Positions 12,401 through 25,034 of a DNA stretch of 64,000 nucleotides are shown one piece after another; positions within the stretch are counted from its first letter, which is position 1; the number at the start of each line of letters is the position of its first letter. Source of the DNA: Dryas octopetala (Eukaryota; Streptophyta; Magnoliopsida; Rosales; Rosaceae); assembly GCA_963921425.1 (NCBI GenBank), contig OY992840.1, forward strand, positions 15,664,621-15,728,620. Direction: 5' to 3'. The notes below the pieces were generated by a model. That model was given only the letters and a program-made list of their open reading frames with translations. It ran no database searches and was not told the DNA's origin. The position numbers were made by a program, and so were the translations under genes.

Positions 12401-12512
12401 TTTCTTTCTTGATGGAATTACTGGGTAGCAATTCTAAATCTTCAGAATCAGTATCTGATACTTTGGTTTGAATTTGATCTTGGTCATGCATTTTGTAAGG
12501 GGTAGCATTGAA

Positions 12513-15389
12513 ATGTCTCATTTCATGCTGTTTTTGGCAATACTTCATGCTATTCTTACTGTTGCTCCTGGAGATGATTTGAAGGATTCAAACTGGCTTC
12601 TGAGATTCAAATCAGAACTAGTTGATCCAGCAGGAGTTCTCAACAACTGGTCTCCAATAGCTCATATATGCAGTTGGAATGGCCTTGCTTGTTCAGATGA
12701 TCAGAAGCTAATTATTGGGTTGAACCTGTCTGGATCAGGACTATCAGGTTCTATCCCACCTGAGCTTTGGCAACTCACTTCGATCCAAACACTCGATTTG
12801 TCTTCAAATTCCTTCACTGGTCCACTTCCTCCTGAGCTTGGACAGCTACAAAATCTTAAAGTACTTCTCCTATTTTCGAATTTTCTCTCTGGGGAGATTC
12901 CTGCAGAAATAGGTCTTTTGAAGAACTTGCAAGTTCTAAAAATAGGAGATAACATGTTATCAGGTGCAATTCCACCAAGCATTGGTAACTTGACTGAGCT
13001 GAGAGTGCTGGGTCTTGCATATTGCCAATTAAATGGAAGTATTCCAGTTGATATTGGTAATTTGAAGCATCTGACATCTCTTGATTTGCAAAACAATAGT
13101 CTCAGTGGCCTCATACCAGAAGAGATTCATGGCTGTGAAGAGCTCCAGAACTTTGCTGCATCCAACAACATGCTTGAAGGAGACATCCCTTCTCCGCTAG
13201 GATCCCTTAAATCACTGCAAGTTCTGAACCTGGCCAACAACAGCCTTTCTGGATCAATTCCTACTGTGCTAAGCCAACTCCCCAATTTGAAGTACTTAAA
13301 TTTGTTAGGGAACAGATTGAATGGTGATATTCCTTCTGAGCTTAACCTGTTGGTTCAGCTTGAGATGCTTGACTTATCAAGAAACAACCTCTCAGGAAGC
13401 ATAGGCTTTCTCAGTTCCCAACTAAAGAAGCTTGAAGCTCTGGTTCTGTCTGATAATGCTTTGACAGGTAGCATTCCAAGCAACTTCTGCCTCAGCAGTT
13501 CAAATCTTCGGCAGCTTCTTCTGGCTCGAAATAAGCTCTCTGGAAATTTTCCTTTAGAGCTACTGAGCTGTTCCTCACTCCAACAATTAGACCTTTCAGA
13601 TAACAGTTTCGGAGGAGAACTACCGGCTGCCCTCAACAAACTAGAGAATCTCACAGATCTTGTACTCAATAACAACAGCTTCACTGGAACTCTACCTCCA
13701 CAAATTGGAAACATGACTTACTTGGAAAATCTGTATCTGTTTGACAACATGATCACAGGTAGAATTCCAGGGGAGGTTGGAAAGCTACAAAGGTTGAAGA
13801 CCATTTATCTGTATGATAACCAGATGTCAGGATCCATACCAAGAGAGTTAACCAACTGCACAGACTTAACAGCAATTGATTTCTTTGGAAACCATTTCAC
13901 AGGGTCCATCCCTGCAACAATTGGTAAACTAAAGAATCTAGTTTTGCTTCAACTGAGGCAGAATGGCTTGTCAGGTCCCATTCCACCAAGCTTAGGCTAC
14001 TGCACAAGCCTTCAGCTATTGGCCTTGGCTGATAACAAGCTCTCAGGAACATTGCCACCCACATTCAGATTTGCTTCACAATTAAGCACCATTACCCTTT
14101 ACAACAACTCCTTTGAAGGTCCTCTCCCCAAATCTCTTTTTCTTCTCAAAAACCTCAAGATCATAAATTTCTCTCACAATCGGTTTAGTGGAAGCATTTT
14201 TCCTCTCACAGGTTCAAATTCTCTGACTGCTGTGGACTTAACAAACAACAGCTTTTCAGGTTCCATTCCTTCCAGACTAGCCATGTGTAGAAATTTAAGC
14301 CGTCTCCGCCTTGCACACAATCACCTCACCGGCACCATCCCTTCTGAATTTGGTCAACTCACAGAGCTCAACTTTCTTGATCTATCATTCAACAACCTCA
14401 CAGCACAAGTGCCACCTCAATTGTCTACCTGTAAGAGGCTTGAGCATCTTTTACTAAACAACAACCAATTCACAGGAACAATACCTCCATGGTTAGGTAG
14501 CTTACAAGAACTAGGTGAACTAGACTTCTCATCTAACAACTTTCATGGAACAATGCCTGCAGAGCTCGGAAACTGTTCAAAATTACTGAAGCTTTCTCTG
14601 CATGGCAACAGTCTTTCCAGCATGATCCCAGAAGAGATAGGAAACCTTACTTCACTTAATGTTCTTAATCTTCAAAGAAATAACTTTTCGGGTTCGATTC
14701 CATCAACAATCCAGCAGTGCAAGAAGCTCTATGAACTGAGGCTCTCAGAGAACTTGTTGACAGGTTTGATACCATCTGAGCTGGGAGAGCTAACAGAGTT
14801 ACAAGTGATCCTGGATCTAAGCAAAAACCTCTTCACTGGTGAAATCCCATCATCTCTAGGTAATCTAATGAAGTTGGAGAGGTTGAATCTCTCTTCCAAT
14901 ACACTCCAAGGAGAAGTTCCTGCTTCACTTGGGAAGCTGACCAGCCTACACATGCTGAACCTGTCAAATAATCATCTCCAGGGCCAAATTCCTTCAACTT
15001 TTTCAGGATTCCCACTAAGCTCCTTCTTGGGCAATGATCAGAAGCTCTGCGGCCCACCATTAGTGTCCTGTCTGGAATCTGAAAGGCAGGCGAAAAAGCG
15101 CCTTTCGGAAACTGCAGGGACTGGTATTACAGTTGCCATTGTGTTGACATCCACAGTAATATGCTTGGTGATGCTTTATATCATGCTAAGGATGTGGTGC
15201 AACTGGAGAAAAGTTTCAATCTCCAACTTGGATGGTGGTGGGACTGAGTGCAAGAGAGAAGAGGAGAAATTTGGTTTAGGGAATGAGAAGAAGAAGGTTG
15301 GTGACTACTGGAAAGTGGATTCTGTGACGCTGGTTGCTTCAGAAACTGCAGAAATGCAACAGCAGCATGCATTCTACACCTCAAAATGA
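12513..15389 (+). CDS. Kinase-less LRR receptor-like protein with GSO-like ectodomain
   Basis: Single exon, 958 residues from the ATG at 12513, which gives a proper signal peptide (MSHFMLFLAILHAILTV); an in-frame ATG at 12468 would add 15 residues. After an LRRNT cap with the WNGLAC cysteine motif come about 32 consecutive 24-residue plant-type LRRs (LxxLxLxxNxLSGxIPxxL) without an island domain. A cap with LCGPP follows, then one membrane helix (GITVAIVLTSTVICLVMLYI) and a roughly 66-residue Lys/Glu-rich tail ending HAFYTSK. There is no kinase domain, and none is visible downstream. The long uninterrupted repeat array resembles GSO1/GSO2-type receptor kinases, so it probably binds an extracellular ligand at the plasma membrane and needs a partner kinase. 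Ligand and partner cannot be inferred. Confidence 0.88.
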   Translation: MSHFMLFLAILHAILTVAPGDDLKDSNWLLRFKSELVDPAGVLNNWSPIAHICSWNGLACSDDQKLIIGLNLSGSGLSGSIPPELWQLTSIQTLDLSSNSFTGPLPPELGQLQNLKVLLLFSNFLSGEIPAEIGLLKNLQVLKIGDNMLSGAIPPSIGNLTELRVLGLAYCQLNGSIPVDIGNLKHLTSLDLQNNSLSGLIPEEIHGCEELQNFAASNNMLEGDIPSPLGSLKSLQVLNLANNSLSGSIPTVLSQLPNLKYLNLLGNRLNGDIPSELNLLVQLEMLDLSRNNLSGSIGFLSSQLKKLEALVLSDNALTGSIPSNFCLSSSNLRQLLLARNKLSGNFPLELLSCSSLQQLDLSDNSFGGELPAALNKLENLTDLVLNNNSFTGTLPPQIGNMTYLENLYLFDNMITGRIPGEVGKLQRLKTIYLYDNQMSGSIPRELTNCTDLTAIDFFGNHFTGSIPATIGKLKNLVLLQLRQNGLSGPIPPSLGYCTSLQLLALADNKLSGTLPPTFRFASQLSTITLYNNSFEGPLPKSLFLLKNLKIINFSHNRFSGSIFPLTGSNSLTAVDLTNNSFSGSIPSRLAMCRNLSRLRLAHNHLTGTIPSEFGQLTELNFLDLSFNNLTAQVPPQLSTCKRLEHLLLNNNQFTGTIPPWLGSLQELGELDFSSNNFHGTMPAELGNCSKLLKLSLHGNSLSSMIPEEIGNLTSLNVLNLQRNNFSGSIPSTIQQCKKLYELRLSENLLTGLIPSELGELTELQVILDLSKNLFTGEIPSSLGNLMKLERLNLSSNTLQGEVPASLGKLTSLHMLNLSNNHLQGQIPSTFSGFPLSSFLGNDQKLCGPPLVSCLESERQAKKRLSETAGTGITVAIVLTSTVICLVMLYIMLRMWCNWRKVSISNLDGGGTECKREEEKFGLGNEKKKVGDYWKVDSVTLVASETAEMQQQHAFYTSK

Positions 15390-16638
15390 ATAAAAGAAGC
15401 CTCGGTAAATACCTTTTTCTGAATCAAGTCATGGAAATTACTCAAGTCTTTTCTTATTATTATTATTATTTTTTTGGTCTTTTTAAATGGAATTTGTTGT
15501 ACAATCTCTCTCTCTCTCTCTCGCTATTACCTTTAATGTTTCAGTCTTTCTTTACGAGATGGAAGTGCTATGTGATTCTATTTTGCATTCTTGAACTGTC
15601 GAGCATCGTTTAAAGCATAGAGTTCTCATGAGTCATGAGTAATGAGTGTATAGATTTTTTCCTGTAAGGCTAAGAAGAACGCATGTTGGGTAGGATCCCT
15701 TTGATGTAGCTCGTGTGTTGTTTATTGAAAAAAGATCCTGTTCTTGGTTTTGTCAAATAATGATGCATGCAACTAGATTAGGGAAATAAAATCGTATTTG
15801 TTTTTTATTACTTCCACCTTAGCGCTACTCAATGGGAAACCCAACGGTTCGCATTGATCCATGCACGCCTAAAAATGTTATAAATCCATCGGTTTTTTGC
15901 TCTCTTTTTTTTTTTTTTTTTGGGAAGAGTTTGCTCACTCTTAAATTTATAATATGACTAGAATTAATAGTCAAATAAAAATAAGCACATAAAAACCCAG
16001 CAGAGGGTTAGGATCATTAGACCAAAGGCAGAAGCTGCATCTGTCTGCAACATGCAAGACTTGAATGAAAGGCTCAGACTCAGAGCCGCACACTCACTGG
16101 TGCAAAATTGGCACGACATAAGAATAGTCGCGGTGTTTTTTTTTTTAATTGTTAGGTCGACTCTAGGCAGATGTTTGAACTTTTGAGTTTGGACCCCCAA
16201 CATTAGAGAGCTTCAAACTCTACTACTCTGACCCACAATTCCACTAGTCAACCGCCGGCCGAAACTTGCACAAATTGGAAGTGGGTTTGTGACTGAATCC
16301 ACCTAACATACATCTCAAGCTTATCCCAACCATCCCTCTCAGATATGGTGCTATGCCAGATAAGCTTATAATCATGCACAACTTAGAAGGCCTTCTGCTT
16401 CCTCAGGTTTAACATGGACATCAATTATTTGCGTACATACCATTTTAGTCAAGAAGCAACAAATCAAATTTGCAACTGAAACTTGGCAGAAAACCATTAC
16501 CTATTACAGGGAATTATAGTTTGTACAACTTAATGAGTATCTTTTATGCTTTTCAAGCACAACATTTAAGTAGCTACATTATTTTTTTATATTAACTATT
16601 ATTACATAATACATCTAGTCTGTTCCTTGAACCTTGAC
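15390..16638. other. Convergent intergenic region, no gene seen
   Basis: This lies between the 3' ends of the LRR gene (plus) and the glutaredoxin gene (minus). It holds a short CT repeat at about 15508, T-rich tracts at about 15905 and 16136, and no domain-bearing frame. Confidence 0.6.
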
Positions 16639-17857
16639 CTAGGAATATGGTATGTTTACTTGCTGGTTAGCTTTAGCAATGGCACCAGCTTCATTGAGAA
16701 GAGGCACGAGCAGACCTGCCTGGTGCTTCTCTAGAACAGCTGTGATGATCCAAAAGAAAAAGAATAAATAAATAAATAGAAAAAGAATTAAATTGAAATT
16801 ATTTGGTCTGCTTGGTCTTTTGTTGATAACTTGATATAATGCATGCTATACTGAACATGAAATAAGCAATGAAACATATGCACTATTGCACTTACAGTCA
16901 CAGCCACCAATGTGTTTTCCCCCAATAAACACATTAGGTACAGTCCCAACTCCAGTCCACTCCGCTAGAGCTGCTTGAACTTCACCTCCATCAACTTCAA
17001 AAACAAAACATATAAACTGCTCAGAAACCTAGTAATAGGAATTTATCTAGGAGTAGCTCAGAATTACCTTCTTATAACATCATGTAAAGAAAAATTCCCA
17101 TTCGACTTAAACTTAAAGTTACTCAATATTGTTCAATTTGGGTTTTAATTTATAAGATGGATTATGTAACTGTAAGGAAATTGAAGAAAGCATATGACAT
17201 CAATAAGAGATAAGAACTAAATAGTTTGGGGTAATAACATGAACTAAGTAGTCAGCAACCCATAGAAAATACTTCTTTCTCATTGAATTTCAAGTCTTGA
17301 TTCTTCTATGTTTTAATTCTAGGATTTTGAGGATATTACTAAGCAATCAAGAAAGTCCAAAGAAGTCTTCACTTGGCTAGGTAGTCCAACAAGGCATAAC
17401 TTTCAAGTCCTAAGCAATGAAATTGGACAGTCAATTCTCTCAAAAGCACAAAATGATGAAAAGGATCAAGAAAGAGAGAAAATTTACCTTCCTCATCTAG
17501 TTCAATGACCTTGTAATTTGCTCCAAGCTGTGAGAGCAGCTGCTTGACCCTCTTGCAATAACCACAGTAAGTCTTACTGCCAACATGGAAAACAAAACAC
17601 ATCAATATTACCATTAAAAACCTGCTTCTACAATAAAGCTAATGAATTTCTGAAATGGATTGTTCACCAAAATCAATGGGTACTGGAACCCATTTAATTA
17701 GTCCACAATTTCTAAATTGGGTTAATCAATATATTTGAAAAAAGCAATAGAAAAACCTGAAGACGACGACTGGGTTGGAGTTAACGGTGGTCTTGACCTT
17801 GTCGAGCGCCATTTCAAGCTGTTCCTTGCTGATACTCTTGGTTAGCAGTGAACCCAT
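16639..17857 (-). CDS. GRXC1: Glutaredoxin C1-type (dithiol CPYC/CGYC class)
   Basis: Four exons on the minus strand: 17757-17857, 17488-17576, 16896-16994, 16639-16739, all GT-AG with matching phases, giving 129 residues. The active site is KTYCGYC at the exon 1/2 junction, followed by the family's TVPNVFIGGKHIGGCD, which carries the cis-Pro and glutathione-binding residues. Length and motifs fit plant GRXC1, a cytosolic dithiol glutaredoxin that reduces glutathione mixed disulfides. In Arabidopsis the CGYC member can bind a [2Fe-2S] cluster. The C-terminus extends slightly past the core (IAKANQQVNIPYS). The short N-terminal MGSLLTKS starts with Gly at position 2, so myristoylation is conceivable but unproven. 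A GA/CT microsatellite lies just upstream of the ATG. Confidence 0.93.
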
Positions 17858-17895
17858 TTGCCCTTTTGTGTGTTTTGTGCTATATATGATAAATA

Positions 17896-17898
<3 letters not shown>

Positions 17899-17939
<41 letters not shown>
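17899..17939. repeat. (GA)n microsatellite in GRXC1 leader/promoter
   Basis: A perfect dinucleotide run lies about 40-80 bases upstream of the GRXC1 start codon. On the gene's strand it reads as CT. Confidence 0.97.
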
Positions 17940-17940
<1 letters not shown>

Positions 17941-17943
<3 letters not shown>

Positions 17944-19599
17944 GAGACCAGGTGTTGAGCGTGGTTGTTTGGTGGCAAATTGGCAATGAATTAGAAGAAG
18001 GAAGAGAGCAGAGAGAGCACAGGTGTTGGAATCAGAATCCGATTTTGCATGCACTTGCTGACTAATCAGGCAATGATTCTGTCTTCAACTGACGCAATAA
18101 GCATTTTTAAGATGATGATCAACTTCCACAACGAGACAGACAGGGAGAGAAGCCTGCAATTGGGGTTTCGGGGGTGCCTTGACTGCGTCGAATTCACGGG
18201 GCATAAGCTTACGTCACATGAATTTACAGTAATTTCTCTAATAATAATGAAATATCTTCTTTTTTCTTTTTCTTTTTCTTTTTTTTTTGACAAAAAGAAT
18301 GAAATATCATTAGAGGCATTATATATTTATATGATTATATCATCGTATAATTTTCCTTTTCCTTTTCTTGTTTTTTTTTTTTCTTCTTTTCAGTCTTTAA
18401 TAGATAAGGATAAAATGCAGCTTCCAAAGAAAAAAAAAATGGACGGAAGATGAAAATTAATGCGGTCCACTTTTAAGTTGTTACATAATGAAAGAAATAG
18501 ACATAATAACTTATAACTCATAAAATTTTTATTACAGAGTGTTTCTTTATCTCCTAAAATCACGTATATTTATATTTATATCTACATAAAAATTAAAATC
18601 TATATAATAAAACATAATAATTTTTTAATTATCTCCGGATCTGAATAGTTGAGATCATTTCGGCTTAAATCCAATGATCGGTTATCTATTTTTTAAATTT
18701 ACTTTACTGCCCATAAAAATTTGTTTGTCGCCCCTCTCTCCTTAATTAATTGATGTCTATTTGCTTAATTAATTTTTCGTTATTTATTAAACTGAATATG
18801 CTTGTCAAAATATTTGTGTTTATGCAATAAAAAAAATGCCGCTAGTGTGGAGAGGCTAGTTTTAATACAAGACAAAATAAATAAATAAAATTGCATTCAT
18901 TTTAATTTTGTAATTTATTATTATAAAAAATCCAGATAGTTATAAATTCTTATTTTAGGATATTCTATATAAACAATATAAGACTGATAATTGATTCATG
19001 CACTTCAATGAGATATACCAATGGCTAATAAGTGGCTAACCATGAAACATGTTTAAGCTCTCATCCCACAATCTATTGGTGTTTTCAAAGATGATTACAT
19101 ACCATGACAACGTTTTGGTGAATCCAAGTATCCAACAGTACATTAAACCTTCAAGAATAACAGTTCCTTCAGACAAACTGGTATACAGCATTAGCATAGA
19201 GTTACACAAACAAAAATGCATGGAATACAAGCTCCAAGGCTCATCGTTTATATCAGTCCTTTCCATATAATACTAGTATATATGAAAACCAACAAGTTCT
19301 TAATTTGACATTCATATATGGAATTGAGTGCACATCCAATAGTGTAGATTTAGTGACTTTAGTCAATGCCTGCACATTTTTAAAAAAGAATTTTATCAGT
19401 AATATGTTGAGAGATTAGAGAGACTTGAAATATGATAGACGAACAGAGACGGATCAGAGAGAGAACCAACCAATCATTGTGAGGGTCCCGTGCCTTACAA
19501 CATCCCTAAATCCCAATCCTAGCAATAAGCTAGCAGTAGTTCTTTAACTATACATTATCTGTAGAGACATTAGCAATTGTAGAACACTTTGGAGTTGTT
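17941..19599. other. Intergenic region, no gene seen
   Basis: It includes the GRXC1 promoter. From about 18200 it is AT-rich with T and TTTTC runs. Short open frames have no recognisable domain. The last 200 bases are the likely 3' UTR of the Ig/TRP-like gene. Confidence 0.6.
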
Positions 19600-22500
19600 T
19601 CACTTAGATGCAAAAATAGCCTCTAAATCTTTGTACAACCCTCTTGGTTTTGATTTGAAATCAGCAGAAGAATTTTGGGATGAGCTCCCACTCTTTTTGG
19701 TGCTCCAAAATCCACTCCACCTAGTATTTGTATGACTACTTGAAGGATCATTTTGACGAAATCCACTTCCACTTCCTTCTTTACTAAAGCTAGACTTTGC
19801 CAACTCTCTTAGTTGTTTTAGCCATGGTTTCTCAGTTGTAGATAAGCTCCTACTCCTAGAGATCCGGTTCCCGTCAGTAGAACAACTAGGATCCCTTATC
19901 GCTCCCTCTGCGGGTTCACTCACTTGAAACTTGCTTTCCAAGTTCTTGATCAATTTCTGCGGGATGAATAACAAGAGGCATCCGATTGATGCCAATTTCA
20001 AACCAGTTAAGAACGAGTTCTCAGCAGGGTCCAACAGCATTGTTTGTTTATACAATGCATACCATTCATTAATCATCTGTGCAACATATCCAACTAAGAA
20101 CAGTAATAGCATGAAAAGTCCAAGTTTAGTCCTGTCGCCGGCTGAAAATTCCTTCTCCAAGAGAACCAAGAAAGTTGCAAATAAGCCTACTTCACTGGAA
20201 ACAGAGATGATCTCAACCAACTGAACCCTTTTCTTAATAAAAGGCTTCTTAAGAACAAGGAAGAAAAGTTGAAAAGAGGTTATGCACAGCAAGGTAACTG
20301 AAGGAGTTTTAGAAGACTGATTGTCCATATAGACACCAGCCATAATCCCAAGAGAAACCCTTTTCAAACATTCTAGCAGTGTGAAGTATATTCTGAGTAT
20401 GCCAAACAGCTTCTGGATAAAAGGTGCTTCTGCATCTTCTGTTTCATCATCAGAGGCAATGATACAGTCGCCATGCTTGCGAGGGTTGCCCTCAGAAATC
20501 TGAGAGAGCATGTACTTTGGAGGGCCTCTTAGATCTTCAAAAAGAGGGCCAAAAATGATGAGAGAAACAGAGTTTGGTTGGCCTTTCCATGTCCACTGAC
20601 CTCGTTTTCCCGGACCAAGAGTCACTCGGACAATTTCTTGATACCAGTGAATTTTCAGGCCTTCTTGATGCACCTCCTTGTACTGAAGTAGCTTTCCAAA
20701 TGTAATGCCAAATGAAAGGAACAGGAGCAAGGCTAGCAGCAGAAAAGATGTGACAACCAACAACAGACTGCCAACTATAACCCCAGATGTTGCTCCTCCT
20801 TAAACCATGAAAGTGAGAATTGTTAACTTCTCCAAAGTCATGAAAAGAGAAGTAATAACAACAAAAGAATATAGAGATAAACTCCCACTCTTTTTGTCTG
20901 TTTTTTTAACATTTGATGTAAATAACTTAAACTAAGTAGTCAAACCCAAAGCCTCATTTTAAATCTATATAATGCTTGCAACCTTAAGGTTGTAGATATT
21001 AAGAATTTAAAAAAAAAATAATGAAGGTAATGTCGTCTTTATCACGGTATTAGAACAAGTAAAGCTAAAGATGTTTTGATACCTGCCTAAGGCAAAAATT
21101 AGATAAATGAGAGCAGGAAGAAGAGAATTTAATATCAAAAGTACCTCTAACCAGAGAAGCAGAGGCCTCATAAATACAAGGCAATGCAACAATTACAAGA
21201 AATATCTCAAATCTTGGGAATGTGAGTGCTCCATAACAGCTCTGTTTCTCAGAATTTTTCTTCCTCATTTTCAGAATAAAAAGGAGTAAAACGTGTAACA
21301 GCATCAAACTACCACAAATCACAGCTAACCAGAACATGGATCTATCAAAATTCTTCCACCTATAGGAAATAAAATCTTTATAAATAATACTTTCTATGGT
21401 ACTTGAACTTGAGATTTAAAACAAGTCATGAATCAAATAAAAGAAACTGTAAGTAGACCATGATTAACATATTTAGCAATGCTAATCAACAAAACCTTCA
21501 AAAGATTGCATATGAGAGAAATTTGGATTGAATTTACTTCGTTGGCATATTCACTAATTTTTTGCCTCATAATTTTATTTTACCTGACTTCATATATGAG
21601 TGATACCACTGGTTAAACTTACTTGTTTGAGTTATAAGAATTGGAGAGATATTCAGCTTCAGGTTTAATATTTTCACTGTCCAACTGCACAATGCAATTA
21701 TCATAATTATATCCATTTCATACTAATAGGAAATTAAGAATCAACTAGTTACAGGAAAAGCAAACGTTTATCACCTCAAAAAACAATCTGTATTCCGTTG
21801 GGGTAAGTGGCAACCCATATACTGCAGTAGCCTTATTAAAACTCTCTTCTTCTAGTTGCATGCTTTGGAAAATTTCTGAACCATAATCTTCAGTCATGTA
21901 GGAATTTGAACTGGTAAAGGGGCTAGAGACTGGGAAGTTGTTCCCAGCTTCCCATGGGAGAGTAAAGTAGGGAATACTCCACTGTAAACCCCTTGAAAAT
22001 TCATAATACTCAACTGGCAACGTAACCGCCAACCATCTAGAGAGTGCAAAAACTTGGATATGACAAGCAATTCTCTGGATAAGAGTAAAAGGAAAAAATA
22101 CTTAATTCGTTTTACAATGATGGAAAAAGGGTTAATCATAGAATTATCTATTGTTAATTCAGATATTCTGAAAAGATGGCACTCCAAAGAGGCTAGATGC
22201 CAGGCATTATATATATAGGCCATTGAATATTCTCCTTGCATTCAGTACCAATATATTTTCTACAAACCTCACGTACACGGTACACTATCTTAGGGTCTTC
22301 CATTTATTAAGTTGACAAAGCATCACAAAAGTTCAGTGTCATACAAAAAGATTTCTTGCTGGATCAGATGTCAAGGAATATGGTCTGGTAAATGCCCAAA
22401 GAGATTGAAGGCTTGCAGTTGAAATAGAGAGCACCCCCGCAGCTACAGATGTCAGCGCAAAGAGAGCAGTAGCAAATGCAGATATGACAGAAGATATCAT

Positions 22501-24989
22501 AGGCACAGAATCTGCATATATTGTTCATGAATTTACACAATGGAATAACTAGAAAAAAGAGTAAAACGAAAACATAAGCACCCCCACCTCAAGAAGAAAA
22601 AACCTCTAAATTCAAGCACTGTACAGTTGAGTTGCTAATAATAATTAACAAGCAAAAAATTCCTTACAGTGTGTCACTTGAAGAACATTTGATGCCAGAT
22701 TTTTGTTTCCAGCAACATCCCCAGATACGTTTTCGGGAACATTGACAGAAACAATATCATCAACTGCTTCTATTTCGACAGCATATGTGCTCCTACTTAT
22801 TTCATGGAAGCTGGAGAACAACAAAGATAATCAAAGGATGTACAAAAATAAGTATACAATAGACTTCATGGAAACAGTAGTTAAGTACACTATTGATTTA
22901 TCATGTAAGTGTACTGTGCCAAATAAAAAAAATAAAAAACTGTATGGGACGCAATGTAATACATGTATGCATGCATCTTTGTATAGGAAGGTTGGCAAAG
23001 AGAAATTACTTGCCTTTGTAAACGCCCTCCTGAGAGTGATAAAGAAGAAGAGTTGAAACCAAATACAGGCTTCATGAATTTTATTATTACGGGGATACTT
23101 TGCTCTCTTGTTCTCATACTTGAGGTTGTACTCAACTTCACAGAAGGCCTTTGAGAATCTAAGTTGTCGTCCATATTTGCAATAGGAGAAAAGAACCAAA
23201 TATCAATTATGTGTATGCACATGTAGAAATTTACTGTATGCCAAAACAAAAGTTTGAATTCCTTTTGTCAATATAAAGATTATAACATTTCAAAGAGCAA
23301 AAGAGATGGTGTTATTAACATAGACATCAAAATTAATTAACATTCGAAGGGTTTCCTGCATAACTCTCCAAAACAAAAGCAGTTCGTACCAAAAAGGAAA
23401 GTTGCTGGTGAAATTGGAGAAACTGGAGTCCCTTGTCTGCTTATTATCGAGTTTGAATTCAGGCTCACTGTTATTATATCAATGCTGGATATATTTGCAA
23501 CCTGAATCAGGTGACCACAACCCAAGGATTAGGAGAGATAGCTCTAACATATGTAGACATCAGAATATACATATTAAGGCACATCAAATCTGTGAACCAA
23601 CTAACCACAAAGCCAAATCTGCGATTCCCAAGGTCCTTTCTGCTATCAGGGAGAAGTAATCCCTGACTTATGTTGAGAGAATTTAAAATTTGTGCAGATG
23701 AATTTACAACAGGTTCTGAGAAGTACATATAAATCTTTAGGTTATTATAATTATTAGTTGCCTGGACTGTTCTAGTTTCACCATGAAGCTGAAGTAGCCT
23801 TTCAGGAATATGAATCCTCAGGTTGACAAACACATTTCTTCTATCTGCAGAACAAATCCATGAAAGAATACATTTTGAGAACATTGACAGTGTAATTTCA
23901 TTTGTGAAACAATGGCTACAACTTTTTGAAGAAAGAAAACGAAAACTAAATTTTAAGTACAAGGAGAATGAACAAAAAACTCTCACCAATATGTACATAG
24001 AAACTTGAATTTTCTGTTCTGACAAATCTGTTTCCAGCAGCATCAGTGCAGAAATTTTTATCCATTACCAGGATCACTCGTCCATATTGAACAGAAGATG
24101 ATAAACCCACAACAAGAGAATATTGGAGATTTGGCTTCAGAATATTAAGTGAAGATGGTATAACTTGGCCAGCACCATAGACTAGCAGCTGCAAAGATAA
24201 ACAATAAACAGAAATCTATCAAATTTCTTTTCATTTGTTCTTACAACACAATATTACTGGCCAGAGGACCCATACCAACTAGTTGGCTTTATTTTGTACA
24301 AGCCCATTTACATTAACAAGTGTGCACGGAGTACTTGTACCAATCACACTATTATGACTCTTATAAGAATGGCAAAGTGCAGAAGAGGTCCACCTATTAT
24401 AAAATCATGACTAAAATTGATCATAGTCATATGACAGGCACAGAACAGAACATGCTTAAACATTGAGTACCATATGAATTTTCAGTTGGCCACATACTCA
24501 CGTTGCAGGTGTTTACAGATGTACATCCAAAACCTCCTCCTCCAATACAGGATTCACTGAAAGAAATTTTTACAGAAACATTTGAAGCATTTGTAAATGT
24601 TCTAGAGGCAGTAACAGTTGCTGTTGGGGGTACTGTATCTGCAGAAATAGATATAACTCATATTAGCACAGAATCAATTCCAGCCAAAAACAAGTATACT
24701 AGCACAGAATTTTACAGTTAAAGTTGATTCACTTGCCAATACGTTTTCAAAATAATAATAATTACTGAAAAGGGATAGGGAAAGTGTTCTTAACCGACAG
24801 TCCAATTATAGGCAGCACAGCCAACTCCTTGAGGCCCATTGGTGCAAACCTCAAGTGTATGATTTCCATCCTGCAAGCCTGAGTACGAAACCTTTCTAGT
24901 TCCACAAAATGAACCAATGCCATCGTCCAGCTGAATCATAAAACATAGACAAGGTCTTCAATTTTAGTAAAAGAATGAAAAGAACTCCA

Positions 24990-25034
<45 letters not shown>

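Noticed and set aside
12701-13114. Antisense open frames across the LRR gene
   Set aside because: Shadow frames produced by the repetitive LRR codon pattern.
15390-16638. Search for a kinase domain downstream of the LRR receptor
   Set aside because: No VAVK, HRD or DFG-type motif in any frame before the glutaredoxin gene.
17887-17940. CRISPR-like or other array at GA repeats
   Set aside because: Simple dinucleotide repeats without spacers.
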